64,000 nt of DNA. Origin: Datura wrightii (lineage: Eukaryota; Streptophyta; Magnoliopsida; Solanales; Solanaceae). Below the pieces are notes generated by a model. It saw only the letters and a list, made by a program, of their open reading frames with translations. It made no database searches and was not told the DNA's origin. The stretch is from contig JASDFA010000002.1 in the NCBI GenBank assembly GCA_035772735.1, forward strand, positions 35,360,501 through 35,424,500. Reading direction: 5' to 3'. Below are positions 21,071 to 33,460 of this stretch, piece by piece (the stretch's first letter is position 1; each line of letters begins with the position of its first letter). Position numbers and translations under genes: made by a program.

Positions 21071-23389
21071 AATACTTTTACAATAAAAAAAGTGTTTCAG
21101 ATTATATGTTATATACGAATCACACCATAATTAGAGTCATTTTAATAGAAAATATTCCTATAACATATTCTATACATTTAAAATTTAAATTATTTAATTA
21201 AATCACACAATAATTAGAGTCATTCTAATAGGAAATAATCTAATCAATATTATTTTCAGAATACATAGCACTCACAATTAACTAATTATAATTTTATAAT
21301 CAGATACTACAAAAAATAATTTTGATTATTAAATTATTTAATTAAATCACACCATAATTAGAGTCATTCTAATAGAAAATAATCTAACCAATATTATTTT
21401 CTGGAGACATAGCGCTCATGCTTAACTAACTATATCTTTATAGTTAGATACTGTAAAAAATAATTTGGTTAGAATATTTTCTATAATTAGATACATAGCA
21501 ACATATCATAATTAGTGTCATTCTAATAGAAAATAAACTAATCAATATTATTTTTTTGTCTTATGCCATAATTATAGTCATTCTAGTAGGAAAGATTACT
21601 ACAAAAATATATATATTTAGGAGAATTCGTTCAACATAATACAAACAGTTCAAAGTATACAATATAGGGAACAAATCACGGTACAATTAATTAGAATGAC
21701 TTTCTATGACCTATTCTATATATTTACAATTTAAATTATTTATATTATTGCGTGAAATATTTGAATTTAAATCAAATATGACAGCATACAATTTTGATTA
21801 GATTATTTCTTATAATCTATATATAGCGATATACGATTATCTGATTGGTATTTCTTTGATATATATGAAAGAATCATGTCATAATTAGAGTAATTATAAT
21901 AAAAATATATTTCTGCGACATATTCTATATCTTTAGAATTTAAATTATTTAACTAAATCACGCAATAATTAGAGTTGTTTTAATAGAAAATTATCTAATC
22001 AATATTATTTTCCGTAGACATAGCACTAGCATTTAATTAATTATGATTTTACAATCAAATACCGGAGAAAATAATTTGATTAGAATCTATATTATTAAAA
22101 AGAGGATAGTCTAGGCAGGTGGCATATTGAGAACTAGCCACTTGGCTCCTTTACAACAAAGAAAGTTTTTCAGATTATATGTTATATACGAAAAAATCAC
22201 GCCATAATTAGAGTCATTTTAATAGAAACTATTCCTACAATACATTCTATATATTTTAAAATTTAAATTATTTAATTAAATCAAAGCATAATTAGAGTAA
22301 TTTTAATAGAAAATAAACTAATCAATATTATTTCAGAAGACATAGCACTCACATTTAACTAATTATAATTTTATAATCAGATATTGCAGAAAATAATTTT
22401 GATTATCAAATTATTTAATTTCACACCATAATTAGAGTCATTCTAATACTAAATAATCTAATTGGTATTATTTTCTACAGACATAACACTCAAATTTAAC
22501 TAATTATAATTTTCTAATAAGAAATTTTAGAAAATAAATTTGATTATTAAATTATTTAATTAAATCACACCATAATTAGAGTCATTCTAATAGGAAATAA
22601 TCTAACTAATATTATTTCTGCAGACATTGCACTCACGTTTAACAAACTATAATTTTATAATCAGATATTGGAGAAAATAATTTTGTTAGAAATATTTTCT
22701 ATAGTTAGAAATATAGCATCACATGATAATTAGAGTCAGTCTAACAGAAAATAACCTACTCAATATTATTCACTGCCTCATGTCATTATTATAGTCATTC
22801 TAATAGAAAAGACTACTACTAACTATTATATATATTTAGGAGGATTCATTCAACATAATAGAAACGGTTCATAGTATACAATATAAAAAAATCAGGGTAT
22901 AATTAGAGCAATTCTATTATAATGACTTCCTATGACATATTCTATATATTTATAATTTAAATTATTTAAACTATTTCATGATATATTTGAATTCAAATCA
23001 AATACCATAGGAAATAATTTTGATTAGATTATTTCCTATAATCTATATATAGCAGTATATGATTATTTGATTGATAATTATTTGATATATATGAAAAAGA
23101 TCATGCCATAATAAGAGTCATTTTAATAAAAAATATTTATGCGACATATTTAATATCTTTATAATTTAAACTATTTAATTAAACCACTTGATAATTAGAG
23201 TCATTTCAATAGAAAATAATCTAATCAATATTATTTCCTGTATAGATAACACTCACATTTAACTAGTTATCATTTTATAATTAGATACTATGATACCCTG
23301 AAGGTTCCTAAGATCAGACCCAAGATTTGAAATTTGTTAAGTAGAAAAGAAGGAAAATTTTGCACAGAACAACTCATTATATGTGTCAT

Positions 23390-24212
23390 GATGAAAAGGT
23401 ACCACTCGTAGGAAGTGTTCGTGGTTTGAATCTACAGGAGGAGTCCAATGACAATGAATCAGGGTACGACTTGTGGCATCGGGTTACGAGTCACAGGTTG
23501 AACCATGGTTTGAGGTATGAGTTACCCTAGTTGGAAGGTACGAATCGTTGTACAACCCATTGTAGGAAACAACGAGTAGTGGCCTGCACCCCTGAGAAGG
23601 AAATGAGGATCTTGGAAACAGTGATCATTGGTGGATCTAACAACTCGTAGGTTGGTGGTATGAATCATGGCTTGACCCCTGAAAAAGTTCAAAAATCCAA
23701 GAAAGAGCAATGGTGGCTACAGATGGTAACCACGAGTCGTGGTATTGATGTACGACTCGTGGTGTGAGTTGTGACACCTGACAGAGGGTAATTTTTTGCT
23801 GATGAGAAGGTACCACTCATAGGAAGTGTTCGTGGTTTGAATCTGCAGGAGGAGTTCAATGACAACGAATCCGGGTATGACTTGTGGCATTGGGTTACGA
23901 GTCATAGGTTGAACCATGGTTTGAGGAATGAGTTACCCTAGTTGGAAGGTACGAATCGTTGTACAACCCGTTGTAGGAAACAACGAGTAGTGGCCTGCAC
24001 CCCTGAGAAGGAAATGAGGATCTTGGAAACAGTGATCATTGGTGGATCTAACAACTCGTAGGTTGGTGGTATGAGTCATGGCTTGACCCCTGAAAAAGTT
24101 CAAAAAAGCCAAGGAAGAGCAATGGTGACTAAAGATGGTAACCACGAGTCGTGGTATTGATGTACGACTCATGGTGTGAGTTGTGACACCTAACAGAGGT
24201 TAATTTTTTGCG
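23390..24212 (+). repeat. 411-bp tandem duplication within the 5' LTR
   Basis: Copy A starts GATGAAAAGGTACCACTCG at 23390, copy B starts GATGAGAAGGTACCACTCA at 23801; copy B ends near 24212. The copies are almost identical over their whole length, much closer to each other than either is to the single copy in the 3' LTR (about 48106-48510). The duplication thus postdates insertion. It doubles the ACGACTCGTGG word block. Confidence 0.85.
23729..23743 (+). repeat. ACGAGTCGT palindrome in family-3 LTR
   Basis: ACCACGAGTCGTGGT is a perfect odd-length palindrome (7-base arms around one G), followed within 12 bases by TACGACTCGTGG. The same words occur in the second copy at about 24140, in the 3' LTR (48460-48490) and in both LTRs of the element at 27436-37329. 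Confidence 0.7.
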
Positions 24213-25972
24213 ATTCAAGTAAGGTTATATCCATAATTCTTAAGCTCCTAAGCCCTAAACTACCTCGTTTTAAGCTCTATTAGGAGGGTTTTAAGAGGGT
24301 TAAACTCATTCTAAACCCTTCCCCTCCCATGCATGCAAGTCTAGACCTCTCCATTGAAGAAATAGCCTAGAACCTTTAAAGTTCTTCTCCAAATCCTTTA
24401 GACTTTCTAGGGAAAGTGTAAATTCAGTTCATTCAGGTATGTGAGGCCATGAATGAGAGTTTATTTTACTCTCATGCTCATAATTCTCCTCAATTTCATG
24501 AATTAAGTCTCAATTAAAATTATGATCAAAAAGGGATTTCAATCTAGTTTCATAAAATTCTTACAAATTGTTTACGAGTCAATTCACTCTATGTTTTAAA
24601 GTATGTTTGATGATTAATGTGAAGATTCTATACATGTTTTGATTATAAATTCATGAGTTAAAGTTATAGAAATTTTTTCCAATAATGCTAGTTCATGAAA
24701 AAGTTTGGTTTATGATTGATGATTTCAAGTATGATGAAGTATTTTGCATATATGTAGGTTTACAAACTACCCATATATTTGAATCTATGATTTTGACTAG
24801 TGAAGTCTATTTCAAATATGCATGATCTTCAGATTTTGGGTAATCCCACTTAAATTAAGCATGTTTTCATGATTCAATTTAGTTCTATAAATCAGTTTAC
24901 CATATGATTTTGGAGTCTATACTCCCATTTTTAGCTTATGGTATGGTTTTAGCTTCGTTGAAAAATGACGGTGACCACTTTGCATATTTTTGGGAGCAAT
25001 GTCTAGCACCAAGTAGGCTAGGGGTTCATGAAAACCTTAAGTCTCAAAATTACGCGCCAACGGAGGATTTCACTTTTACTTTGGGACCTCTCTTGTGAGA
25101 TTCCCCTACCCTGAATGGGCCTTCCACTTGATATCGATATCATGGTAGTGCCCTTAGCCTGGCAAGGATTTAGACGGCTCTGCCCATTTGAGTGTAATAG
25201 TTGGGAGCATATAAGCTCTATCGTGATAATGTCGATTATATGACGAGTCTCCCATTGTTCCTCGTGATCTCAATTATGCATGTTTTTTAGTTATGATATT
25301 ATATTTTCATTAGGTTTGACCCAATGATCATATTATTAGTTTTACTCATGAATTTCAGTTTAAGCTTTGGGTCATTCAATTCAGTTATGAGATCCAGTTT
25401 CTACTATTCATGTTTTCAGATATTAACATATAGTCCCTACTCTTATGATGTTATGACTAATGTTAATATACATGATTTTAGTTTAAACATATTCATCTTG
25501 TTTTACATACATGGCATAGTTAGTACATTACAAATACTAATCGCACACTATATGTCATATTGTTTCATGATACAAGTCCTAGTGATCAGACTCAGATGCG
25601 CTGTTAGTTCTGCTCTCATACCAGTTTAGACCCTGCCTTTGGTGAGTCCTCATCCTTCGAGGACATCTACCTTTCAGTATCATCATGTCAATGTTTTTTC
25701 AAACATAGAGTTAACTAGGGACTTGTCCTAGAATCTCCTCAGTTAGTAGAGGCTTTGCATACATAGATTTGTATATTCAACTTCGGACTCAGTGTTTTGA
25801 TATTACCGTTGGCTAGAGGTTTTGTTATTTGAAGTTTTGGTATTTCAAAATTCAGTTATCTGTTTTGTTTATTTTGATCTTTAGTTATCATGTTCATATC
25901 GTGGGTTGACTTGGAGCTATTCATGATTCTAGGTTTCGTGTCTAGATCCAAGCCTATGTTCGGGTGGTGAAA

Positions 25973-25990
25973 AGCATGGTTTCAGAGCCA
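25973..25990 (+). other. Primer binding site of the large chromovirus
   Basis: AGCATGGTTTCAGAGCC directly follows the LTR. It is the initiator-methionine tRNA type site (TGGTATCAGAGC) with one A-to-T change. The leader to the gag ATG at 26182 contains GCATTAAGTAGAGTCTTTTCC, also seen in the leaders of the other two chromoviruses. Confidence 0.75.
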
Positions 25991-26181
25991 TGGTTCAGAG
26001 TTTCCTAGGGTATCTGAAAGCTGCATTAAGTAGAGTCTTTTCCATAGGTGTAAAAGGTGTCACACTTATGGGGGGAGTGGCTACAAGTCGTTTTAGGAAA
26101 TTTTCCTTCTTTCATGATCTATGTCATGCGATAAAGTATCTCTCTATCCTTCTAACTCATGTTATATGTATTTGTAGAATT

Positions 26182-27430
26182 ATGCCTCCACGCTGTATGA
26201 ATGGAAGGAGGAACAGAAATGAAAATAGCCATGTAGATGGCAATGGAGATGGGCACTAGCAAGCCCCGCCAGCACCAACAGGTCCTTTTCCCAAGCAGGT
26301 CTTTCATGATGATCTTAGGGCAGCTTTCCAAATGTTGGCTCAGGCTTTGACTGCTCAAGTCAACCAGCAGGCGGTGGCCCATGTCCCTCTAAATGGGAGC
26401 ACAGTGGTAGCTCTAGTTCGGGATTTCCTCAGGATGAATCCCCCTGAGTTCCTTGGGATCGAGAGTGGATAAGGACCCACATGAGTTTCTGCAAGAGGTA
26501 CAGAAGATCACCCAGATTATGGGGGTGATGGAAGAAGCTATCAGCTAAAGGGATTTGCTTATATTTGGTACTGCCAGTTGAGAGATGGTAGAGCAGTGGG
26601 TGCATTTCCCCTGAGTTGGGATAAGTTCATGACTGCCTTCTTAAAGAGATTCTTCCCTAGGGAGTTGAGGGAGGTAAAGGCGGTGGAGTTTGTCAATTTG
26701 AGGCAAAATGATATGACTTTCCAGGAATACACCTTAGAGTTCATGCCACTGTCCAAGTATGCACTGGAGACATTGCAGACCAGATGGCCTGTATGAATAG
26801 ATTTGTGTATGGAGTGTTCGATTCGCTGGTCAAGTAGTGTAGGACTACGATGCTGAACAATGATCTTGATTTCTCCTGATTGGTGATATACGCCCAGCAG
26901 ATAGAGGCGGATCAGATGAAGGAAAGGGAGAGATAGGCCAAGAGGACCAGGACAGGAAACTTTGGATTTTCTCAGCAGAGGTCTAGTGGCAAACATCGTC
27001 AGCAGTCCCAGCAAGTCATCATCCAGTGTGCCATCCAAGTCTAGGTGCGATCAGAGGGGAAAGACATCAGGTTCTTGAGGTCAGGGGAGCAGGTCAGTAG
27101 AGCCCAGCATTCCAATTTGTGGTAGGTATAGTAAGAGGCATGCCGGACAGAGATTGGCAGGATCATGTGTATGCTTTGGGTGTTGAAAGCCCAGCCACAT
27201 GCTTAGAGATTGTCTAGTGGACAAACAGGGCCATGGTAGAGACCATGACCCAGCTACTAGTTCAATAGCTCCACCAGCATGCTCAGCTCAGTAGGGTGAA
27301 TCCACTAGTGTAGGTGGTGGTCAATGTTAGAACTGGTTTTATGCTCTCTCATCTCATCAGGAGCAAGGGGTCTCTACGGATGTGGTCACTGGTATGTTAC
27401 GAGTATTTTATCTTGATGTATATGCATTGT
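26182..27430 (+). pseudogene. gag and start of protease, large chromovirus
   Basis: ATG at 26182 (MPPRCMNGRRNRNEN), stop at 26257, then recognisable gag with several shifts. The best-kept part is an open frame at 26578-26796 with LSWDKFMTAFLKRFFPREL and MTFQEYTLEFMPLSKYA. A zinc knuckle of the CX2CX4HX4C type follows at about 27170-27212 (CFGC, then H and DC). The frame then leads into the protease and is cut exactly at the insertion site TAGAT (27431-27435), resuming at 37335 in the middle of the active-site motif. Confidence 0.85.
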
Positions 27431-28327
27431 TAGATTGTCACGACCCTAACATAGTCTCGGATCGAGACACGAGACAAGGAACCCCGAGGGACTCCAAGTC
27501 GACCAATAGCATTAATATAAATCTAACTCACTCATAAAATGATAGATCAACATAATAAACTTAGCGGAAGCCTGAAACAAGTATAACATAAGAAATACAA
27601 AAGAATCTAAAGCTGATTACATTCTTTTTGTCTAAAAAGCCTCTAAGTTTGATTAGTTGATGGGACAAGACCCCAACTAACTCTCTAAAGCTGAAAACTG
27701 AAAATACTCAATCATAATTGAAATAAAGAGGGCCCTCGACAGATGAGGACTCACTAATAGGGACTGATACGAACCCAAAAAGCTGGCTAGTGGAGGGGCT
27801 GAGTGTAATGACTGGAGCCTGTATCATGAAAGGATACAGCATAGAGTTTGTGGTCAGTACGTGGAATGTACCGAGTATGTAAGGTAAGTAAAACCACTTA
27901 AGTAAGTAAAACCATTTAAAACATGCATAATATAAAACATGATCAAGATAAGAATCTGAGAGTAGGACTTGCATGCTAATTTCTGAAATCATGATCTCAA
28001 CATAACATAACATCATAACTGAATCTATTGACCCAAAGATTAAATTTGATACTCATAAGTAAAACTGAACATTGGGTCAAACCTGCTTTAGAACATATTT
28101 ATATATATCATGAGTGGTAAGAATGCATAACTGGAATCATGAGGAACAATGGGGGACTCGATATATAACCGACATACCACGATAGAGCTTACGTGGTCCC
28201 AACTATCACACTCAAATAGGTAGAGTCGTCCAAGGCCTTGTCAGGACTAAGGACGATACCATGATATCGATATCAAGCTCGAGACCCAATAGGGGTAGGG
28301 GATAACTTACAAAGGAAGTCGCAAAGC

Positions 28328-28349
28328 AATATATATATATATATATACA
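28328..28349 (+). repeat. (AT)n microsatellite
   Basis: About eleven AT units within the 3' LTR. At the corresponding place in the other LTR (about 35815-35830) there is only ATATACATATAAG, so the run expanded after insertion. Confidence 0.8.
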
Positions 28350-29307
28350 CGTAATATCCTACATTGGCATGTTTTTTGAGGAATGGGGTGATCGATCCTT
28401 AGCCTACTCGGTGCTAGACACTACTCCCAAAAACATGCATATGCTGTCCATCATTTTTCAACGAAGCTCACCATCGTCTATTGACGAAGCTCAATAATCA
28501 AATAAATCTCAAATATGAAATTATATATTTGAAAAGATTTAGCTCAACCATACAATAAGCTAAACTATAATTGGGAGTCTTTGCTCCAAAACCATGTGGT
28601 AATCTTAATTCGTAAAACCATAACTCATGCTTGAACATATGGGCATTGCCCGATACTTTAACATGCTTGAGAGTACATAATTCACTTGTAAACATGATCA
28701 TAAACATGGATAATTTGAAAACATGCTTTTCATTAATAATATCTCATCATACTTGAACATTAATCACAAATCTCAACTTTCATGAATTTCTCATAAATGA
28801 GTATTTTAAATATATAAAGCTTGAAACATGATTTTAATTGAAACAGTGTAAAACTTGCCCATGAATCATAATTCAATAGTAGAAACATATTTAAATCATA
28901 CCCATGTGGAGAATTAGGAATTTCATGTGTTAGGTTAAACCCCATAGAATTAACATATGAATTTTTATAATTTAGAGAGAGATTGGTCATGGTGTGAACG
29001 GATTCACGCATTCATAACCATACATAGCTGGGGAAGATCTGATTTTACCACTCCTTGGAAGCGCAATGAAAGATTGAAGGAAGGCTTGACCAAATCTAAC
29101 TTGATCACCTCCTAAACCCCTTCAATATGCATGCATGGATGTGAATGAGCCTAGGATAGATTTTCCCCTCATAAAACACTGCATTTCGAGCCTTAAACGA
29201 TGTGGTTTAGGACTCTAGGACTTAGAAATGATGAAAATATCCTTAGTGAATTTCCTGAAAATTTTGCACTGTTAGTGACCACGGGAGATCCTACGGGTTG
29301 TACCAGG

Positions 29308-29326
29308 ATACCACGACTCGTGGTAT
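29308..29326 (-). repeat. 19-bp perfect odd palindrome in family-3 LTR
   Basis: ATACCACGACTCGTGGTAT has 9-base arms around a central C. It lies in a block of related words (ACGACTCGTG, ATGAGTCATGG, ACGGGTCGTT) at 29275-29770. In the partner LTR the same place (36786-36803) reads ATACCACAAGTCTTGGTAT, with the arms decayed. Confidence 0.75.
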
Positions 29327-29857
29327 CCGTCCGTTACATCCACTGCCATTTCTTAACTTCTTAGATTCTAACACCACGACTCCACAGGATGGGTCGTTAC
29401 AATGAACAACTGTCCGTATCATCCTCCCGTTATTTCCCCCTGACGAACTGAACTTGGACTTCCACATGAGCCACACCACGACTCGTGTCTACTTCCAATG
29501 AGTCATGGTTTTCATTTGTCACTCCGACTAGGAATTTTCCTAATCTTTCCCATGGTTACTCACCATGATCCGTTGCTGCTCACAACGAGTAATTCTATGA
29601 CTCACTGCTTTCTCCTAAACTAAGGATTAGTCTCACCATGACCACAAGCTATGACTCGTAACATCAAAGCACGGGTCCTTCCGTGACCTGTTACTTCCAA
29701 CTTCGACTCTTCAGTACCTCACCACAAACACCTCATACGGGTCGTTGGTGGAACCAATGATCAGTACCTTGACTCATCTAGTGATAAATTTCCAGATTTT
29801 TGCCTCTTTCCATTTTTAAATCCTAGGTCTATTCTGGGGCACTTCCGGGGCATTACA

Positions 29858-29873
29858 ATATCTCCCCCTTGGG
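29858..29873 (-). other. Polypurine tract of nested element 27436-37329
   Basis: On the minus strand CCCAAGGGGGAGATAT lies directly before the 3' LTR. The same tract, identical in these bases, precedes the 3' LTR of the outer element at 47986-48001. Confidence 0.85.
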
Positions 29874-30101
29874 AACATTCATCCTTGAATGTGAGAAAAC
29901 ATACAAAAAATAGAGAAAGGCAATCATCGTACTCAATTACAGATCATATAATTTGAAAACTAACGGAATGTCTAACTTTGATTCAAACTACATGGCTGAA
30001 CTAAACTCATGAAGCATATACACATCCATATACATGAAAGAAACTGGAGCACATGAAGAAAACATGAAAGTGAATAGAGTTCTAGGGTAAGAACCGATAC
30101 C

Positions 30102-33100
30102 TCAAGCTGGAACTGAGCTGGTAGAGAATAAATGTGGGTATCTAGCCATCATGTCTGCTTCGGCTTCCCACCTAGCTACCTCAACATGTTGGTTCCTCCA
30201 TAAAACTTTAACTGAAGCTACTTCCTTATTTCTTAGCCTTCGAACCTGACAATCCAGTATTTCCACCGGAACCTCCTCATAACTAAGGATGTCTCTCACA
30301 CCGACACTGTCCACCGGGACAACTAGAGCTGGATCACCGAAACACTTCTTCAAGAGCGATACATGGAAAACAGGATGCATGAAAGTTAATTCTGAGTGAA
30401 ACTCCAATTCATATGCCACCTTACCAATCCGCTACACAATCTAGTAGGGGACAACATAACGAGGATTGAGTTTTTCTTTCTTTCAAAATCTCATCGCTCC
30501 CTTCATGGGAGACCCCTTCAGAAACACTCAATCACCCACTTCAAACTCAAGTTGTCTCCTTCTCACATTGACATAGGACTTTTGGCGACTTTGAGCTGTT
30601 TTCAACCTGTCTCATACGAGATGAACCTTCTCCATGGCCTCATGGACTGAATATGGTCCTATCATTGCAGCTTCACCAACTTCGAACTAACCAATAGGTG
30701 ATCTACATCTCTGCCCATAGAGAGCTTCAAATGAAGCCATCTGAATGCTAGAATGGTAGCTGTTATTGTATGCAAACTTGATAAGAGGCAAAATGATGAT
30801 CCCAATTACCTTTGAAGTTAATCACATATGCTCTCAACATGTCCTCGAGAGTCTTAATTGTCCACTCCACTTGACCACCCATTTGCGAGTGAAATGTTGT
30901 ACTGACTTAGCCTGAGTACCCAATCCTTTTTTAAATGACCTCCAAAACTGATAGGTAAATTGGGTACCTCTGTCTGATATGATGGACAAGGGCACTCCAT
31001 GCAACCGAACTAGCTCTCAAATGTATAGTTTGGCATAATCCTCTGCCGAATCCATGGTTTTGATCGATAGAAAATAAGGCGCTTTATTCAACCTGTCTAC
31101 AACAACCCAAATGGAGTCATATTGCCGACGAGTGCGAGACAAAACTGTTATGAAATCTATATTGTCTTATTCCAACTTCCATGTAGGAATTCTAATATCT
31201 TGGGCACACCTCCGGGTCTTTGGTGCTCAACCTTCACCTGCTGACAGTTTGGACACTTAGCCACAAATTCTGCTATGTCCTTCTTCATGTCATTCCACAA
31301 ATAGACTTTTCGTAAGTCAAAGTACATCTTGGTGGCACTTGGATGGATTGAATACTTGGATCCATAAGCCTCGTGCAACATCCGTTTCCTTTAATCATCA
31401 ACATCCAAAACGCATAAGTGACCCTGGTAGCGAAGCACACCATCTCCCCATTTGGAGAAGACCTCTACCTTCTAATTCTAAACGACTTCTTTTAACTTTA
31501 CAAAAATAGGGTCCTCTTCTTGTCTAGCTTTTACATCAGTCATCAAGGATGATTCGGATCCGTTCTGAATAATAACACCGCCATCGGTAGAGTCAACCAA
31601 CCAAACTCCCATCCTTGCAAGTCGATGGACATCCTTCACCAGCTCCCTTCTTCCCTCATCCACATGGGTCACACTCTCCATAGAGAGTCTGCTAAATGCG
31701 TCTTCTACTACATTGGCCTTGCCCGGATGGTAAAGGACACTCATGTCGTAATCCTTAAGTAGGTCCAACCACCTCCTTTTCCATAGATTTAGATCCTTCC
31801 GTGTAAACACATATTGTAGACTCTTATGGTCCGTGAACACATCTACATGGACCCCTTACAAATAATGCCTCCTATCTTCAAGGCTAATACCACCGCCACT
31901 AATTCAAGATCATGGGTCGAGTATTCATCTCATAAACTTTCAGCTGTCTGGAGGCATATGCTATAACCCTTTCATGCTACATCAATACACACCCAAGTAC
32001 GATCCTTGAATCATCATAATACAACATGAATCCATCGGTACCCTCCGGTAGAGTCAACATCGGTGCTGAGGTAAGTCGAGTCTTCAAATCCTAAAAGCTC
32101 CTCTGACAAGCCTCCAACCATTCGAACTTCTCTTTCTTTTGAGTCAATTTGGTCAGTGGCACTGTAATAGATGAAAATCCCTCAACAAATCTTTGATAGT
32201 ACCCGGCTAAACCCAAGAAACTCCTGATGTCGGAAGGATTCACCAGTTTAGGCCAATTCTTCACTGCTTCTATTTTTTGAGAGTTCACCTTTATGCCCTC
32301 ACTTGACACCACATCGCCTAAATGCTGAATTTAGAATATAGTTGGCAATCCTTGAGAGTATGTAGCACCACCCTCTAATGAGCGAAATGCTCCTCCTCGC
32401 TCTGAGAGTATATCAGGATGTCATCAATAAACACAATCATGAACATATCCAGTATGGCTTCAACACCCTGTTCATCAGGTCCATAAAAGCTGCAGGAGCA
32501 TTTGTTGGTCCAAAAGATATAACTACAAACCCATAATGACCATACCGCATCTTGAAGGCTGTCTTCGGGATGTCGCTCTCCCGAACCCTAAGCTGATGGT
32601 ATTTGGACCTGAGATCTATCTTTGAAAAGCACTTGGCACCTCGAAGCTTCTCAAACAAATCATCAATTTTGGGTAGAGGGTACATATTCTTGATAGTTAC
32701 CTCGTTCAATTGCCGATAATCAATGCACATATGAAGAGAACGATATTTTTTCAGACAAAGAGAACTGGTGCACCCCATGGGGATTTACTCGGTCTGATGA
32801 AACCCTTTTCTAATAGGTCCTTTAACTACTCCTTCAACTCCTTTAACTCGGCTGGAGCCATCCTATATGGAGGAATGGATATAGGCTACATATTGGGAAA
32901 AAGATGAATACCAAAATCAATCTCCCCCTGGGGAGTGATTCCCAATAGATCATTTGGGAAAACTTTTGGATATTCACATACTACTAGAATTGACTGGATA
33001 TCAGGGTCTCAGATGATGCATACTTAACCCTAACTATATGGTACACACAACCTTTGGAGATCATCTTTCTGGCCTTAAGGTAGGAAATGGAATGACCTAT

Positions 33101-33436
33101 AAGCACAGCTGAACTACCCTTCAACTCTAAGACTAACTCACCCGAAAATATAAACTCTACTACCCAGGTTCTACAATTAACTGAGGCATAACATGCACAT
33201 AGAAAATCCATGCCGAGGATAACATCAAAATTGATCATGGATAACTCTATTAGATCTGTTGAGGTGACTTTCTGAAGGACTGTGATCGAGAAACTTATAT
33301 ACACCCGTCTAGCTACAACTGAGTCATCCACTAGAGTGGAGATTGAGAAGGGTTCTGACAAGACTTCAGTACTGATTCCAAAACTACTAGCCACATAAGA
33401 TGTCACAAAAGACAAGGTAGCCCCTGGATCTAACAA
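30102..33436 (-). pseudogene. pol of nested element: protease, RT, RNase H, integrase, chromodomain
   Basis: Read on the minus strand. Protease: LDPGATLSFV near 33430-33395, then IISFDVILGMD-like text. RT: CIDYRQLNEVT (32740), FSKIDLRSKYHQLRV, and the catalytic FIDDILIYS (about 32430). RNase H: MFTDHKSLQYVF (31840) to YHPGKANVVEDAFSRLS. Integrase: HHCC zinc finger ending CPNCQQVK (31255-31230), the core with SDRGTQF (30985). The last frame, 30419-30102, holds HPVFHVSLLKKCFGDP and a chromodomain-like VEILDCQVRRLRNKEV then VKVLWRNQ and ARWEAEADM. At least four shifts and several stops break it. The chromodomain would direct integration to marked chromatin. Confidence 0.9.
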
Positions 33437-33460
33437 GGCATATACATTAAGATGGAAAAC

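Larger units (their letters stand above)
20262..23288 (+). repeat. AT-rich palindromic array, left half (Helitron-related)
   Basis: Built from recurring blocks: ATAATTAGAGTCATTCTAAT (often followed by AGAAAATAATCTAATC), then TTTCTGCAGACATAGCACTC, then GATACTGCAGAAAATAAT and TTTGATTAGA. The second and third blocks are inverted repeats of each other around a ~45-base spacer. A marker, GGATTCATTCAACATAATA, recurs at about 20722, 21632 and 22838. It also contains an RPA-like gene piece and candidate Helitron 5' ends. It is interrupted at 23288 by the large chromovirus and resumes at 50241 in register. Confidence 0.75.
23289..25972 (+). mobile_element. 5' LTR of the large chromovirus (2684 bp)
   Basis: Begins TATGATACCC and ends GTTCGGGTGGTGAAA, just before the primer site; the partner LTR starts TATAATACCC and ends GGGTCGTGACA. 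It is 450 bases longer than the partner, nearly all due to a tandem duplication at 23390-24212. ACGACTCGTGG words are frequent in 23460-24180. A run of open frames at 25324-25629 has no recognised product. Confidence 0.85.
27436..29857 (-). mobile_element. 3' LTR of nested element 27436-37329 (2422 bp)
   Basis: TGTCACGACCC to GGGGCATTACA on the plus strand, next to the polypurine tract on its right. Contains an (AT)n run at 28328-28349 absent from the other LTR, and the ACGACTCGTGG word block at 29275-29770. Confidence 0.9.

Noticed and set aside
20262..23288. Centromeric satellite
   Set aside because: Units vary in length and order and include RPA gene pieces and transposon-like ends; no uniform monomer of satellite size.
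23522..24172. Two similar minus-strand open frames suggesting a small gene pair
   Set aside because: They are the two copies of the 411-base duplication inside an LTR; no domain and no counterpart frame in the other LTR.
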